Of a stretch of DNA of 41,579 nucleotides, positions 1 to 9,000 are shown one piece after another. Source of the stretch: a virus; IMG/VR virus record IMGVR_UViG_3300008108_000259, positions 1 through 41,579 of that record; one strand, given 5' to 3'. Position numbers and translations under genes: made by a program. The notes under the pieces are model-generated. The model saw only the letters and a program-made list of their open reading frames with translations. It did no database searches and had not been told where the DNA came from. Numbering within the stretch: the first letter of the stretch is position 1; each line of letters starts with the position of its first letter.

Positions 1-118
1 GACTAGGGAGAACTTTAGCCCCTCCCCTATAGAACTCGTCCATCTGGTGTGGGGCCCCATCTAGAAATTCTTGGGCAATTTGTAGTAGGCTTATTTGTCC
101 AGAACTAGGAAGTGGCAT
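1..118 (-). CDS. Structural/tail protein, N-terminal fragment (runs off the window)
   Basis: An ATG at 118 opens a frame that stays open for 39 codons to the window edge. The peptide starts MPLPSSGQISLLQIAQEF, then has a small-residue segment. N-termini of the form MPLPxSGxIS are common on cyanophage and pelagic-phage tail or fibre proteins, so a virion role is inferred. Only the beginning is visible, so family and length cannot be judged. A T4-type late promoter lies about 30 bases upstream and overlaps the stop of the preceding gene, which supports late expression. Confidence 0.6.
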   Translation of the reverse strand, partial: MPLPSSGQISLLQIAQEFLDGAPHQMDEFYRGGAKVLPS

Positions 119-146
119 ACTATCAGATTATTTCTCTATTATTTTA

Positions 147-154
147 TATTTATT
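147..154 (-). promoter_or_regulatory. T4-type late promoter (AATAAATA)
   Basis: AATAAATA on the minus strand matches the T4 late -10 element except at the first base. It lies upstream of the partial gene starting at 118. Its internal TAA (152-150) is also the stop codon of the oxygenase gene upstream. Confidence 0.6.
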
Positions 155-752
155 TCCATCTAGGTCCAACAACCCACCCTACAATCGATTTTCTGCATCC
201 AGATTTTACTTTTCTTACTCTATGTTTAGCTCTGCTATCAAAAATAATTATAGTTCCTCTAGATTTTGGTGCAGTATAAAGTTGGTTATTGTCATCTAAA
301 AACTGCATTTCGCCACCTTCATATTCATCTTCTCCAGATAGCTGTAAACTAACTGACAATTTTCTAATACGTTCTGACTTTAATTTTATAAAATCTTCTT
401 CTTTATTTTTTGTGGGGTGATAAAAATTTGGAAGGGACATATCAGTGTGCCAAGTATAATGACTATCTTTATTATAAATGCTGTATTGGATAGTGTCTCC
501 TTCAAAACCCTCAATATCATAGAAAAAGTTTTCGTTATTTGCTTTCAGAATATATGAATGCAAAAGTCCAGAAAACCAACAATTTGCTCCAATCCAACCA
601 ATTTTAGATTTTCTTGTTTTATATGAAATTCTAAAATTATCTACTTGACCTACTTGACCATCTTCTGTTGGAACATATTCTAGTTCTTTCTCGAAGATGT
701 CAATAATTTCTTCTGGCATTTTGGTTTCATACCAAACACTTTGAAATGACAT
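150..752 (-). CDS. 2OG-Fe(II) oxygenase (prolyl-4-hydroxylase/PiuC-like)
   Basis: A 200-residue protein with the double-stranded beta-helix signature of Fe(II)/2-oxoglutarate oxygenases. The first metal ligands are HTD (H102, D104), the distal ligand is H177 in AKHRVRKV, and R187 in GCRKSIVGW is placed to bind 2-oxoglutarate. The stretch LSVSLQLS followed by EYEGGEMQF is typical of this hydroxylase group. Such enzymes are frequent in cyanophages, but their substrates are mostly unknown. An AGGAT Shine-Dalgarno lies upstream of the ATG. It sits among fibre genes, so modification of a virion protein or host surface molecule is possible, but that is inference. Confidence 0.85.
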   Translation of the reverse strand: MSFQSVWYETKMPEEIIDIFEKELEYVPTEDGQVGQVDNFRISYKTRKSKIGWIGANCWFSGLLHSYILKANNENFFYDIEGFEGDTIQYSIYNKDSHYTWHTDMSLPNFYHPTKNKEEDFIKLKSERIRKLSVSLQLSGEDEYEGGEMQFLDDNNQLYTAPKSRGTIIIFDSRAKHRVRKVKSGCRKSIVGWVVGPRWK

Positions 753-793
753 AAAATAATAATCCTATTGCATACTAGATATATATTTACTTT

Positions 794-1162
794 TTATTCG
801 ACAAGATTTTTCCATTTTAGTTCAGACTCAACCCAAACGTAAAATGTTCCAGCAATAATTGGTTTAGGCACTGGAGGATCCCATTCCATAGTTTCTTCAT
901 TTAAAGACCAACTTGGGAATGGTTGTTCTCCTATAAAGCAATCTTTATCCTCTCTATAGGTATCACCTATACAAGCATATTTTTTTCTAAAATTATTATT
1001 ATAAGAAGTCTGCTTCCAATTTCTATGACCGAATAGATCTTCTAAAAAGTTAACCCCAAGTTCTTCAACTTCTTCACCATTTTCATTTATCAAATTCTCG
1101 TTACCGACAACAATAACTTGCTTTACTGTATTATTTTCATCAAGTTCAGCAAAGTGTGCCAT
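794..1162 (-). CDS. Conserved cyanophage protein, MAHFAELD family, copy 1
   Basis: A 122-residue protein starting MAHFAELDENNTVKQVIVV, with the block GHRNWKQTSY near residues 65-75 and QPFPSWSL with PPVPKP near the C-terminus. It is clearly paralogous to the protein at 1817-2194; the two align end to end. This small family recurs in cyanophage and pelagic-phage fibre regions, usually as an unknown or tail-fibre-associated protein. The start is supported by a strong AAGGAGG five bases before the ATG. The Trp- and Pro-rich C-terminus and the location suggest a virion or fibre-assembly role, which is inference. Confidence 0.75.
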   Translation of the reverse strand: MAHFAELDENNTVKQVIVVGNENLINENGEEVEELGVNFLEDLFGHRNWKQTSYNNNFRKKYACIGDTYREDKDCFIGEQPFPSWSLNEETMEWDPPVPKPIIAGTFYVWVESELKWKNLVE

Positions 1163-1180
1163 TTTTACCTCCTTAAGAAT

Positions 1181-1792
1181 TTATCTACTACAATAGTCAT
1201 AATTAAAGAAAATTTGGTGACTGAAGAAATTGTTTGGTATTAGTTTTTTGATAACATTGTTAGAGTCACCAACGTTTTTAATAGATACTTTTCTTTCAAT
1301 GTTGTTTTTATAAATTAATGCTCCACCATTACATAAATTAACCTCATGTATTTCGTTTGTATCAGTTTCAATATAAACAATTGTTTTATTCGAATTCGAA
1401 CTTAATTGATATCTGACACAAATATTGGAATTTTGATTAAAATAATCTAGATTTCCACTAGAAGTAGTAAAAAATTTATCATAATATGATTTTTTATATA
1501 GACTTGTATCAAAAACACTCTCTAAAATGTTTTTGATTTCTTCAAAACATTTATAATAATCCTCGGAAAAAATACTACAAATGTTATTTTTTCTGAGGAT
1601 TTTGTCATAGTCATTTTTAAAATATCCCGAATTATATAAATCTTTCACCAACAAATATCCATACTTTTCAAAGTATTTAATTGCTCCATAAGGAACTGCT
1701 GGATATCCTTCGTCAATAGAAAAATAAACACCTAATGCGTTGTGCTTCTCCATGATAGTAGGAGCTTGCTTAATAATCTTTTTCATATTCAT
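1181..1792 (-). CDS. Degenerate 2OG-oxygenase-like (cupin fold) protein
   Basis: A 203-residue protein whose C-terminal half follows the pattern of phage 2OG-Fe(II) oxygenases: strand VRYQLSS (126-132), then IVYIET, then GGALIYKNNIER (156-167), then SHQIFFNYDY (191-200). At the position of the usual HxD motif it reads LDYFNQ (F118, Q120), and at the distal His position it has R167. All three metal ligands therefore appear to be lost. Structural similarity is inferred from pattern only. No clear Shine-Dalgarno is seen. It lies between the two MAHFAELD paralogues, so it could be a binding protein within a fibre-gene cassette. Confidence 0.55.
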   Translation of the reverse strand: MNMKKIIKQAPTIMEKHNALGVYFSIDEGYPAVPYGAIKYFEKYGYLLVKDLYNSGYFKNDYDKILRKNNICSIFSEDYYKCFEEIKNILESVFDTSLYKKSYYDKFFTTSSGNLDYFNQNSNICVRYQLSSNSNKTIVYIETDTNEIHEVNLCNGGALIYKNNIERKVSIKNVGDSNNVIKKLIPNNFFSHQIFFNYDYCSR

Positions 1793-1816
1793 TAAAACAA
1801 ATTAATAATTGTATAT

Positions 1817-2194
1817 CTATTCTGGGTTTAAAATATCTACCCAATTTCCAATCTCTTCATTCCAAATAAACAATGATCCGTCTTTTGGAGTTGGTTTTGG
1901 TATAGGGGGTTTCCAAGTGTTATTTTCAATATTTAAAACCCAACTAGGAAATGGCTTCTTATGAATGAAAATATCTTTTTCTTCATCATAAGTTCCTCCA
2001 ATCTGAGCATAATGACATCTAAAATTTCCATTATATGAGGTTTGTTTCCAATTCCTATGTCCATATACTTCTTCTAGAAAATCAACTCCAAGTTCTTCAA
2101 CTTCTACTTCATTTTCATCCAAAATAATACTATTATCAACAACAACAACTTGTTTTACAATATTATTTTGGTCTAATTCTGCGAAATGTGCCAT
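1817..2194 (-). CDS. Conserved cyanophage protein, MAHFAELD family, copy 2
   Basis: A 125-residue paralogue of the protein at 794-1162. It shares the MAHFAELDxNNxVKQV start, the block GHRNWKQTSYNGNFR, and KPFPSWVLN with PPIPKP before a Trp-containing C-terminus. A GGAGAG sequence lies just upstream of the ATG. It directly follows the Gly-rich adhesin-like gene, with about 18 bases between them. The function is unknown; a role in fibre assembly or as a small fibre-attached protein is inferred from location alone. Confidence 0.75.
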   Translation of the reverse strand: MAHFAELDQNNIVKQVVVVDNSIILDENEVEVEELGVDFLEEVYGHRNWKQTSYNGNFRCHYAQIGGTYDEEKDIFIHKKPFPSWVLNIENNTWKPPIPKPTPKDGSLFIWNEEIGNWVDILNPE

Positions 2195-2212
2195 ATCTCT
2201 CCAATATTTGTA

Positions 2213-3205
2213 TTATGCAGTATAAGTTGTTAAATATCTGACAATAACAATTCCAGATCCGCCAGCGGCACCAACTCCGCTACCAGTAGGTCCTTGGTAA
2301 GGAACAAAATCTGCATTAGCTCCTCCACCTCCACCTCCACGGTTTGTGGTTCCAGTTTGTGCAGCAGTAAATCCTACTCCACCGTTACCTCCACCACCAG
2401 ATCCACCAGTTCCTGCAGGTACAAATGGTTGTGTTGGGTCATAATATTGACCACCTCCACCACCACCAGCATATACAATACTAGTTCCTGATATAGTGGA
2501 AGTGTTTCCAGACCCACCATTACCAGGTCCCGAAAATGTGCTGGTTCTATTTCCACCACTTGCTGAGGCACCCCCACCTCCTCCACCACCAGGCATGAAC
2601 CCTGGACCAGCTTTACCATATCCACCAGGATTTCCTTGTGAAGGTGAAGTTGCCGGAGTATTTCCTGCTCCTCCAGGTCCTGTATATGGTGAAGGATCAT
2701 ATGGGCCTCCTCCACCACCAGATCCACCACTTCCACCAGAAGATCCATATACTGCCCCACTACCACCTCCAGTGGAAATGACAGCAGATCCAATGGAACT
2801 ATCTCCACCAACTCCACCAGAACCACCAACAGTTCCAGATCCACCACCACCAACAGTCATTGTATATGATGTGCCTGTGGTCATGGACATAGTTCCTGTC
2901 CTATATCCACCAGCTCCTCCTCCACCACCTTGATATGCTCCACCACCAGCTCCACCTGCAACTACCAAATATTCCATAGTTGCTCCTGGTGGAGCATAGT
3001 TTATTGAGAATGTTTGTGTAGAAGTAAATGTGTGAATTGTATATCCACCAGAAGTTGTTGTAGTGCCACCAGAAGCACTGATGTATAGCTTTGGCCAATT
3101 ACCATTACGAAGTGCGGAAAAAACTTCTTTTATACCCCAAACACCATAAGCATTATTTGAATTGGAAGTCGCTACTGTACCAATAAATCCCCCATTTCCT
3201 GGCAT
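2213..3205 (-). CDS. Glycine-rich tail-fibre/adhesin-like protein
   Basis: A 330-residue protein. The N-terminus contains WGIKEVFSALRNGNWP, a common phage fibre motif. From about residue 75 it reads MEYLVVAGGAGGG and continues as long Gly-rich runs (GGGGGAGG, GGSGGGGG, GGGGGG) to SGIVIVRYL at the C-terminus. This layout is typical of marine phage Gly-rich fibre proteins. By analogy with the polyglycine-sandwich adhesin gp38 of some T-even phages it may form a receptor-binding tip; this is inference. Its ATG overlaps by one base the TAA of the frameshifted gene upstream (TAATG), suggesting translational coupling. Confidence 0.75.
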   Translation of the reverse strand: MPGNGGFIGTVATSNSNNAYGVWGIKEVFSALRNGNWPKLYISASGGTTTTSGGYTIHTFTSTQTFSINYAPPGATMEYLVVAGGAGGGAYQGGGGGAGGYRTGTMSMTTGTSYTMTVGGGGSGTVGGSGGVGGDSSIGSAVISTGGGSGAVYGSSGGSGGSGGGGGPYDPSPYTGPGGAGNTPATSPSQGNPGGYGKAGPGFMPGGGGGGGASASGGNRTSTFSGPGNGGSGNTSTISGTSIVYAGGGGGGQYYDPTQPFVPAGTGGSGGGGNGGVGFTAAQTGTTNRGGGGGGANADFVPYQGPTGSGVGAAGGSGIVIVRYLTTYTA

Positions 3206-3640
3206 TATGAAATCTCCTCGTAACTAATATGAACGTCTATTGAAGTTGAAGAAGCTGCATAAGCTTGTATTTTTTCGTTCTCTTCTAAGTAAAATGTTGC
3301 ATCATCCTTACCAATAAGAACCAAAGTTGCCCCAAGAGGAACTGGAATATCATATGCTAGATAATAAGTTGTAGAAGAAGAAACAATTGCAACTCTTACT
3401 GGAACAGTGGCTGCTCCTTTGTTTGCAAGAATAATGCTATTTATCTTAAAAACTTTATTACTTCCACTAGTGTTTGTAACACCAGTATCTGCTAAAGAAG
3501 TTGTAGCTGTGTAATGAACGGATTTGCCAGTAATTGTAGAAGTGTTTACCTGTTACAATTCCGGTATAATTTGCATTAGGAACATTAACTATATTTCTGG
3601 CATCATCAATAACGGTCGTATTGCTAATTTTGATTGCCAT
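3205..3640 (-). pseudogene. Fibre-like structural gene interrupted by a frameshift
   Basis: An ATG at 3640, preceded by TGGAG, starts MAIKISNTTVIDDARNIVN, a typical phage fibre N-terminus, and is open to about 3550. The frame then runs into unrelated sequence and a TAG. From the same point, the frame offset by one base encodes a good protein of about 115 residues with TSTITGKSVHYTATTSLADT and TYYLAYDIPVPLGATLVLIG, ending HISYEEIS at 3205. The second frame has no plausible start of its own. The span is 436 bases, one more than a multiple of three. This is either a real mutation, an assembly error, or less likely programmed +1 frameshifting. The intact product would be about 144 residues. Confidence 0.65.
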
Positions 3641-3671
3641 TTTCGTGTCTCCACTAGGCTAGGGATATTAA

Positions 3672-3679
3672 TATTTATA
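3672..3679 (-). promoter_or_regulatory. T4-type late promoter (TATAAATA, perfect)
   Basis: TATAAATA on the minus strand, identical to the T4 late consensus, upstream of the gene starting at 3640. The TAA inside it (3677-3675) is the stop codon of the 773-residue fibre gene. Confidence 0.75.
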
Positions 3680-5996
3680 ATAACTTACGTTCAAGGTCTT
3701 CGACTTTCAAACTCAATTCTTTAACAGCTTCGATCAATATTCCAATAAAACCATTATAATTGACAGTTTTAGAATCTCCTACCGAAACTAGTTCTGGTAA
3801 AATTTCTTCGACTTGTTGTGCAATAACACCTATTGAAGGTTTGCTATTAAACTTCCACTTGAATCTAACTCCTTCGATTGAATTGATCAATTCTAAAGCG
3901 TTATCAATTACACTAATATCGTCTTTTAAATTAATATCAGAAGTTGAATTGAAATCTGTTGCAGTTATAACTCCAACACCAGCATTAACACCAGTACCAT
4001 TAGCCTTCACTACAGAACCAAAAGTTACTGTAGTTCCATCAAATGTTAAGTTACCTGATCCGGCAAACGCTCCACCATTATTATATTGAATAGTTTGATT
4101 TGCTCCTGCTGGGTTTCCTGGAGGAGTGTTTGTTAAATTAGACCCATCACCATAATAATAAACCGTAATTCCAATACCACTTACATTTCCATTTGATATT
4201 AAGACATTACCAATAGTTGCAATTCCAGTATAATTTAAGTTAGTACCTCTAGTATTGACAATATCGGCTACAGTGTAATTGAGACTTGTTCCTGAAGCGG
4301 CAGTAATTGTAGATACTCCAGTATAGTTAATATTATTGCCCCTTAGTGCAGCAATTGTTCCTACTCCAGAATAACTTATAGAAGATCCTGTTAAAGTTGT
4401 TACAATACCAGAAGTTGCATACAAATTACCAACATAAGAATTTGTATTATTTGAAGTAGTGGAATTTAGTGTTACAATTGTACCAATTCCACTATAGTTT
4501 AAATTGGTGCCTCTGACTGATGTAATATCACCAATTGAATATGTTGCAGTTGATCCTGATATAGATGTAACTACACCAGTATTAATATAAGAATTTGTAC
4601 TGTATAAGTTTGTATTATTAATTGTTGTTGGATTTAATGTAGTAATCGTAGAGGTTGTTGAATTGAAGGTAACTATCGTACCAATTCCACTATAGTTTAA
4701 ATTGGTGCCTCTAACTGCTGTAATATCACCAACTGAATATGTTGCGGTCGATCCTGATATTGATGTAACTACGCCTGTGTTAATATATGCATTAGTACTG
4801 TATAAGTTTGCATTATTAATTGTTGTTGGATTTAACGTAGTTATTGTTGAAGTTGTGGAATTAAATGTAGCAATAGTGCCAATTCCACTATAGTTTAGAT
4901 TAGTGCCTATTACATTAACTATGGTACCAATACCAGTATAATTTAGATTGGTTCCTGTTAAAGTCGTTGTTATACCAACAACAACATATGAATTTGTATT
5001 ATATAAATTTGTAATATTGCTTGTTGTTGAATTTAAAGTAGCAACGGTTCCAATTCCACTGTAGTTTAGATTAGTACCTCTAACTGAAGTAATGTCCCCA
5101 ATTGAATATGTTGCAGTTGATCCTGATATAGATGTAACTACACCCGTGTTGACATAAGCATTAGTATTATATAAATTTGTAATATTGCTTGTTGTTGAAT
5201 TTAGTGTGACAATGGTTCCTATGCCACTATAATTTAAATTAGTACCTACAGAATTAGTAATAGTACCAATTCCACTATAGTTTAAATTAGTGCCTCTTAC
5301 ATTAACTATAGTACCAATACCGGTATAATTTAGATTGGTTCCCGTTAGTGTGGTAATTATTCCAGTATTTACAAATGCATTTTGCGAATATAAATTTGTA
5401 TTGCTTATATTGGCAATTGTGCCGATTCCACTATAGTTAAGATCTGTACCTCTTACATTAACTATTGTGCCAATACCGGTGTAACTAAGATCCGTACCTC
5501 TTACATTAACTATGGTTCCAATTCCACTATAACTTAGGTTAGTTCCTCTAAGAGTAGTAACTACACCTACAGCAAAAGTTGAGATTCCTGAGAGATTTAT
5601 ATTTGTAAGTTCGATTCCATTCGCATTTACATTATTTACGATAAGATTTCCATTAAATATAGAATTTCCATCTACATAAAATGAAGTTGTCCCTGCTCCA
5701 GTAGAAAATCCTCTTATTTCTACCTGATATATGGGCAAATTCGTTCCAAATCCAACATATGCATCGTCTTTTCCGGCAGTCATTACAATGCCGTCTAGAC
5801 CAACTTGAAGCTTTTCTCTAACGGTAGATACCCCAGTGGTATAAATGTCAGTAACCCCAATACCACCACTTACATGAAACAAATATTTTGCAATAGAAGT
5901 ACCGATTCCCACCTTATTGGTTAAGGAATCGGCAACAATTAGATCTGTATCAACTTCTAATCCGTTTTTTACTACAAAGTTTTTATTGATTCCCAT
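3675..5996 (-). CDS. Repeat-rich tail-fibre-like protein with S74 chaperone domain
   Basis: A 773-residue protein. Residues 1-145 begin MGINKNFVVKNGLEVDTDLIV, a cyanophage fibre N-terminus. Residues 150 to about 590 carry some 14 copies of a short Tyr-Ser/Thr-Gly-Ile-Gly unit, often in a 16-residue period (GTNLNYSGIGTIVNVR). The last 88 residues form an intramolecular chaperone of the peptidase S74 type: SDINLKDDI with the expected Ser-Asp self-cleavage point (S686/D687) and Lys (K691), then GVIAQQVEEILPE. In that family the domain trimerises the fibre and then cuts itself off. The adjacent 1955-residue gene has the same C-terminal domain. A late promoter precedes it. Confidence 0.85.
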   Translation of the reverse strand: MGINKNFVVKNGLEVDTDLIVADSLTNKVGIGTSIAKYLFHVSGGIGVTDIYTTGVSTVREKLQVGLDGIVMTAGKDDAYVGFGTNLPIYQVEIRGFSTGAGTTSFYVDGNSIFNGNLIVNNVNANGIELTNINLSGISTFAVGVVTTLRGTNLSYSGIGTIVNVRGTDLSYTGIGTIVNVRGTDLNYSGIGTIANISNTNLYSQNAFVNTGIITTLTGTNLNYTGIGTIVNVRGTNLNYSGIGTITNSVGTNLNYSGIGTIVTLNSTTSNITNLYNTNAYVNTGVVTSISGSTATYSIGDITSVRGTNLNYSGIGTVATLNSTTSNITNLYNTNSYVVVGITTTLTGTNLNYTGIGTIVNVIGTNLNYSGIGTIATFNSTTSTITTLNPTTINNANLYSTNAYINTGVVTSISGSTATYSVGDITAVRGTNLNYSGIGTIVTFNSTTSTITTLNPTTINNTNLYSTNSYINTGVVTSISGSTATYSIGDITSVRGTNLNYSGIGTIVTLNSTTSNNTNSYVGNLYATSGIVTTLTGSSISYSGVGTIAALRGNNINYTGVSTITAASGTSLNYTVADIVNTRGTNLNYTGIATIGNVLISNGNVSGIGITVYYYGDGSNLTNTPPGNPAGANQTIQYNNGGAFAGSGNLTFDGTTVTFGSVVKANGTGVNAGVGVITATDFNSTSDINLKDDISVIDNALELINSIEGVRFKWKFNSKPSIGVIAQQVEEILPELVSVGDSKTVNYNGFIGILIEAVKELSLKVEDLERKLL
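4215..5550 (-). repeat. Coding tandem repeats, basic period about 48 bases
   Basis: Within the fibre gene, the minus strand repeats units encoding TNLNYSGIGTI-like segments about 14 times. Adjacent units are 48 bases apart, and longer composite units (for example the STATYS/GDI and NSTTSN segments) are interspersed. Copies differ at synonymous and replacement sites, so the array is diverged, not freshly expanded. Spacing and in-frame coding rule out a CRISPR. Confidence 0.8.
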
Positions 5997-6032
5997 TGGG
6001 TTTCACTCTCCACCCGAGTAGATTGTTTCTAC

Positions 6033-6040
6033 TATTTATT
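6033..6040 (-). promoter_or_regulatory. T4-type late promoter (AATAAATA)
   Basis: AATAAATA on the minus strand lies about 37 bases before the ATG of the 773-residue fibre gene. Its internal TAA (6038-6036) is the stop codon of the 1955-residue gene upstream. Confidence 0.65.
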
Positions 6041-9000
6041 GTTTTTTCAGTTCATTAACCTCTTCTCTTAGTTCTTTAACTGCTTCAATTAGGACTGCAA
6101 TTAGATTATTATATCTAATTGTCTTAAATCCATCCTCACTTTCACCAATCATCTCTGGGAATATTTTTTCAACTTCTTGTGCAATTAAACCTATAGATTT
6201 TTCTTCAGTTGATTTCCATTCAAAACTTACACCTTGAAGTTGTGCAATTTTATCTAGAGAATTCTGTAGTGGTTCAATGTTCTTTTTCAGATTAATATCT
6301 GAACTAGAGTTGAAGTCTGAAGCAGTTACTATTCCAGAAACACTTACAAATGGCGCAGTTATTGAACCTCTGAATGTCACACTATTGCTATTGTAAGGAT
6401 ATGAGAAAACTACTTCATTTGTAGAATTATCCTTTCTATAGAATGAAATTTCATCCGAAGTCTCGCCAGTAGCAAATCCTGGAGTTCCATCACCATTATA
6501 GTATACGCCTCCACCATATATACTGGATTGTCCTACAAACATATATCCTGTTCCTTGAACGGAACCATGTGCCTCAAATCCAGCAATATTGTTATCACCA
6601 GCAAGAACTCTAACGTAAGAATCAGACGCTCTAGTAGATGATCCTATTGAAACATCACCATTGAAAGTGGTAATTCCACTTATAACTGTTGATAAATCTA
6701 GATTTGGTAGTGTTGTAATACCCGTGGATCTAATATTATTTGCAATTAATCTTTGGGATAGATTGACTTCTTTAGCGAAGTTAACAGGATCTGAGAAAGT
6801 AGATACACCAGAAACAACATTAATTCCACTATTAAATATCGAATTGTTATTGAATGTCGAAACTCCTGCGACGTTTAATGTTGCTGGTGCAACAGAACTT
6901 GAGAAGAATGTTAATGTAGTGATTCCTGTTGTATTATCATAATAATGTGCAATAGAAATACCGGTACCAACAAAGTTAATTAGAGTTGCAAGTCCAACAT
7001 AATTGTAATTTGAAGATATGCCTATCGTTAAGAAGTTGGTTAGTAATCCATTATCTGCAATATTTCCAAATGTCTCCCAACGATTGTTTTGTGTGTATAT
7101 CCAACCAACACTGCCTCCACTTAAAGGATTGCCGTTGTAAACAACATCTCCTGGGTTTGAAGCTGCAGTAGGAGTTGAAATACCTACAGTATACTTTCTA
7201 GATACCTGAACATCACCTTGTAGGAGTAGCGAAGAAGCTTCAATACCCTTTGTTGAATTTGAAGTTAATTTGTTGTTGAAAACAACAGGACCATCAAACT
7301 TCGAAATAATATTTCCATCTATACCACCCTCAACCCTAATTGATCTGCTAATGGTAGCTTCTAATGGGTTGATAACATTAAATCCAACATTGATATCATT
7401 TGAAATGATATCCTCACCAACAACTGTTGCAATTGGAGTGTCAAATACTTCTTCTTGACCAGTCGATGAATTTACTTTCTTATTTCCAGAGTATGTAATA
7501 CCCTTATCATTCATACCATTATAATAGTTAATACCACCATCAATTTTTGTTGACTGTGATAAAATTTCTTCTTGAGGAGTTATTTGTCTATCTTGTCTTT
7601 CTGGAAGTGATGAAGAGTAGTTGCCAGGACCATATCCAACATATTCAAAAGTATGACCAGATGCACGAATAATAGAATTTCTTCTCAATTCAACTGGTAT
7701 TGGTCTTATTCTTCTAATTACAGATCCAGCTTCGTGTGTCTGTCTTCTGGATCCAAGAACTCCTCTAAAGACAGTAACTGGATTTCCAGTAACTGTTGTC
7801 TTAATTCTAAGGATCTCGTCATTTATTTGTAAGAAATCGCCAATTTGTAAATTGAGATTTTCTACGTTTACGATAGATATCGTTGTAGTTGTTTGTGAAG
7901 AAATTGTGGATTGTAGTGTTGTTGTAATACCAGCATATTCTGATATTAAACGTCCAGAAAGATTTTCGTCGTCTCTCTTAATAATTCCAGCATTTGAAGT
8001 ATATCCAAGTCTATAAAGATATTTTGTGCCACTTGTATCATAGTTTGCTGTTCCGACACCAATATTGGCAATAAATGTAGTTAGTCCAACAACACTCTTA
8101 ATAACAAAGTCTCCATTGAATACTGAAGAGTTTGCTCCACTAAATCTTACTTTGTTATTGGTAAACAGACCATGATTTTGATCCGTTGTAACAGTAGCCA
8201 GTCCTGTTACTGGATTATATGCAATGGTAGTTATTCCTAAAGTTTTTCCTGTAAGAATTGCTTCAGAATAAAGTGAAGCAGTAATTCCAATACCAGTTAT
8301 TGTGGAGACACCAGATATGGGACTGGAAGACTCTACTGTAATAGTTCTTGTGGAAATTCCAGTAATTCTATATGAAGTGTTGTAATCTTTGTATGATAAG
8401 GAAGAAATTCCAGAAAGGACAAGAGTATCATTTATATTATTTGTCGTTGCTGTTACGCTTACGATTCCAATAATATGTCCTGATGTAGTTGCTACTCCGA
8501 CAACAGCAAGACTGTTTCCTATTCCATAACCACTACCACCATTAATAATGAAAACATTAGTTAGTTTTCCAGCAGTATCAAAGGATATTCTGGCAGTAGC
8601 ATTAATGCCTGTGACAGAACCAGCAAGTCCAACTAAACGAGCATTGTAAAGAGTACCAGAAGATCCAGAACCATATGCATACCCAGAACTTACAATTCCA
8701 ACTTTAGTTATTCCATTCAACCCATGATCATAAGAAGTGAAGAATGTGTGAGCAGTTCCTGCAACATTCGAAATAATATTGGTAAGACCTATTCCAATGT
8801 TATTGTCATGAGACAGTTTTTCAATCGTTTCTTTTGTAATGCTGTATTGTGAATTATTAACGATAACTTGTCCTGCTGGTTCTGATAAAGCAAAACATGT
8901 TGCAGATTGAGGATCCGATATTGGATTATCTCTATCTAGTTGTGGATATAGATTCTGCAGCGGTTGAGAGAATCTATAACCTGTGAATGGTGAAGAAGTT

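Noticed and set aside
2294-2933. Long open frames on both strands in the Gly-rich gene
   Set aside because: They are mirror effects of GGN/CCN-rich repeats. Their translations are low-complexity Pro, Leu/Val or Ser/Thr strings, and the Gly-rich frame has the phage fibre motifs.
3524-3724. Plus-strand frame over the frameshifted gene
   Set aside because: No family pattern, no ribosome site, and it overlaps the promoter and two real minus-strand genes.
4215-5550. CRISPR array
   Set aside because: The repeats are in frame, diverged, lack unique spacers and encode a fibre shaft.
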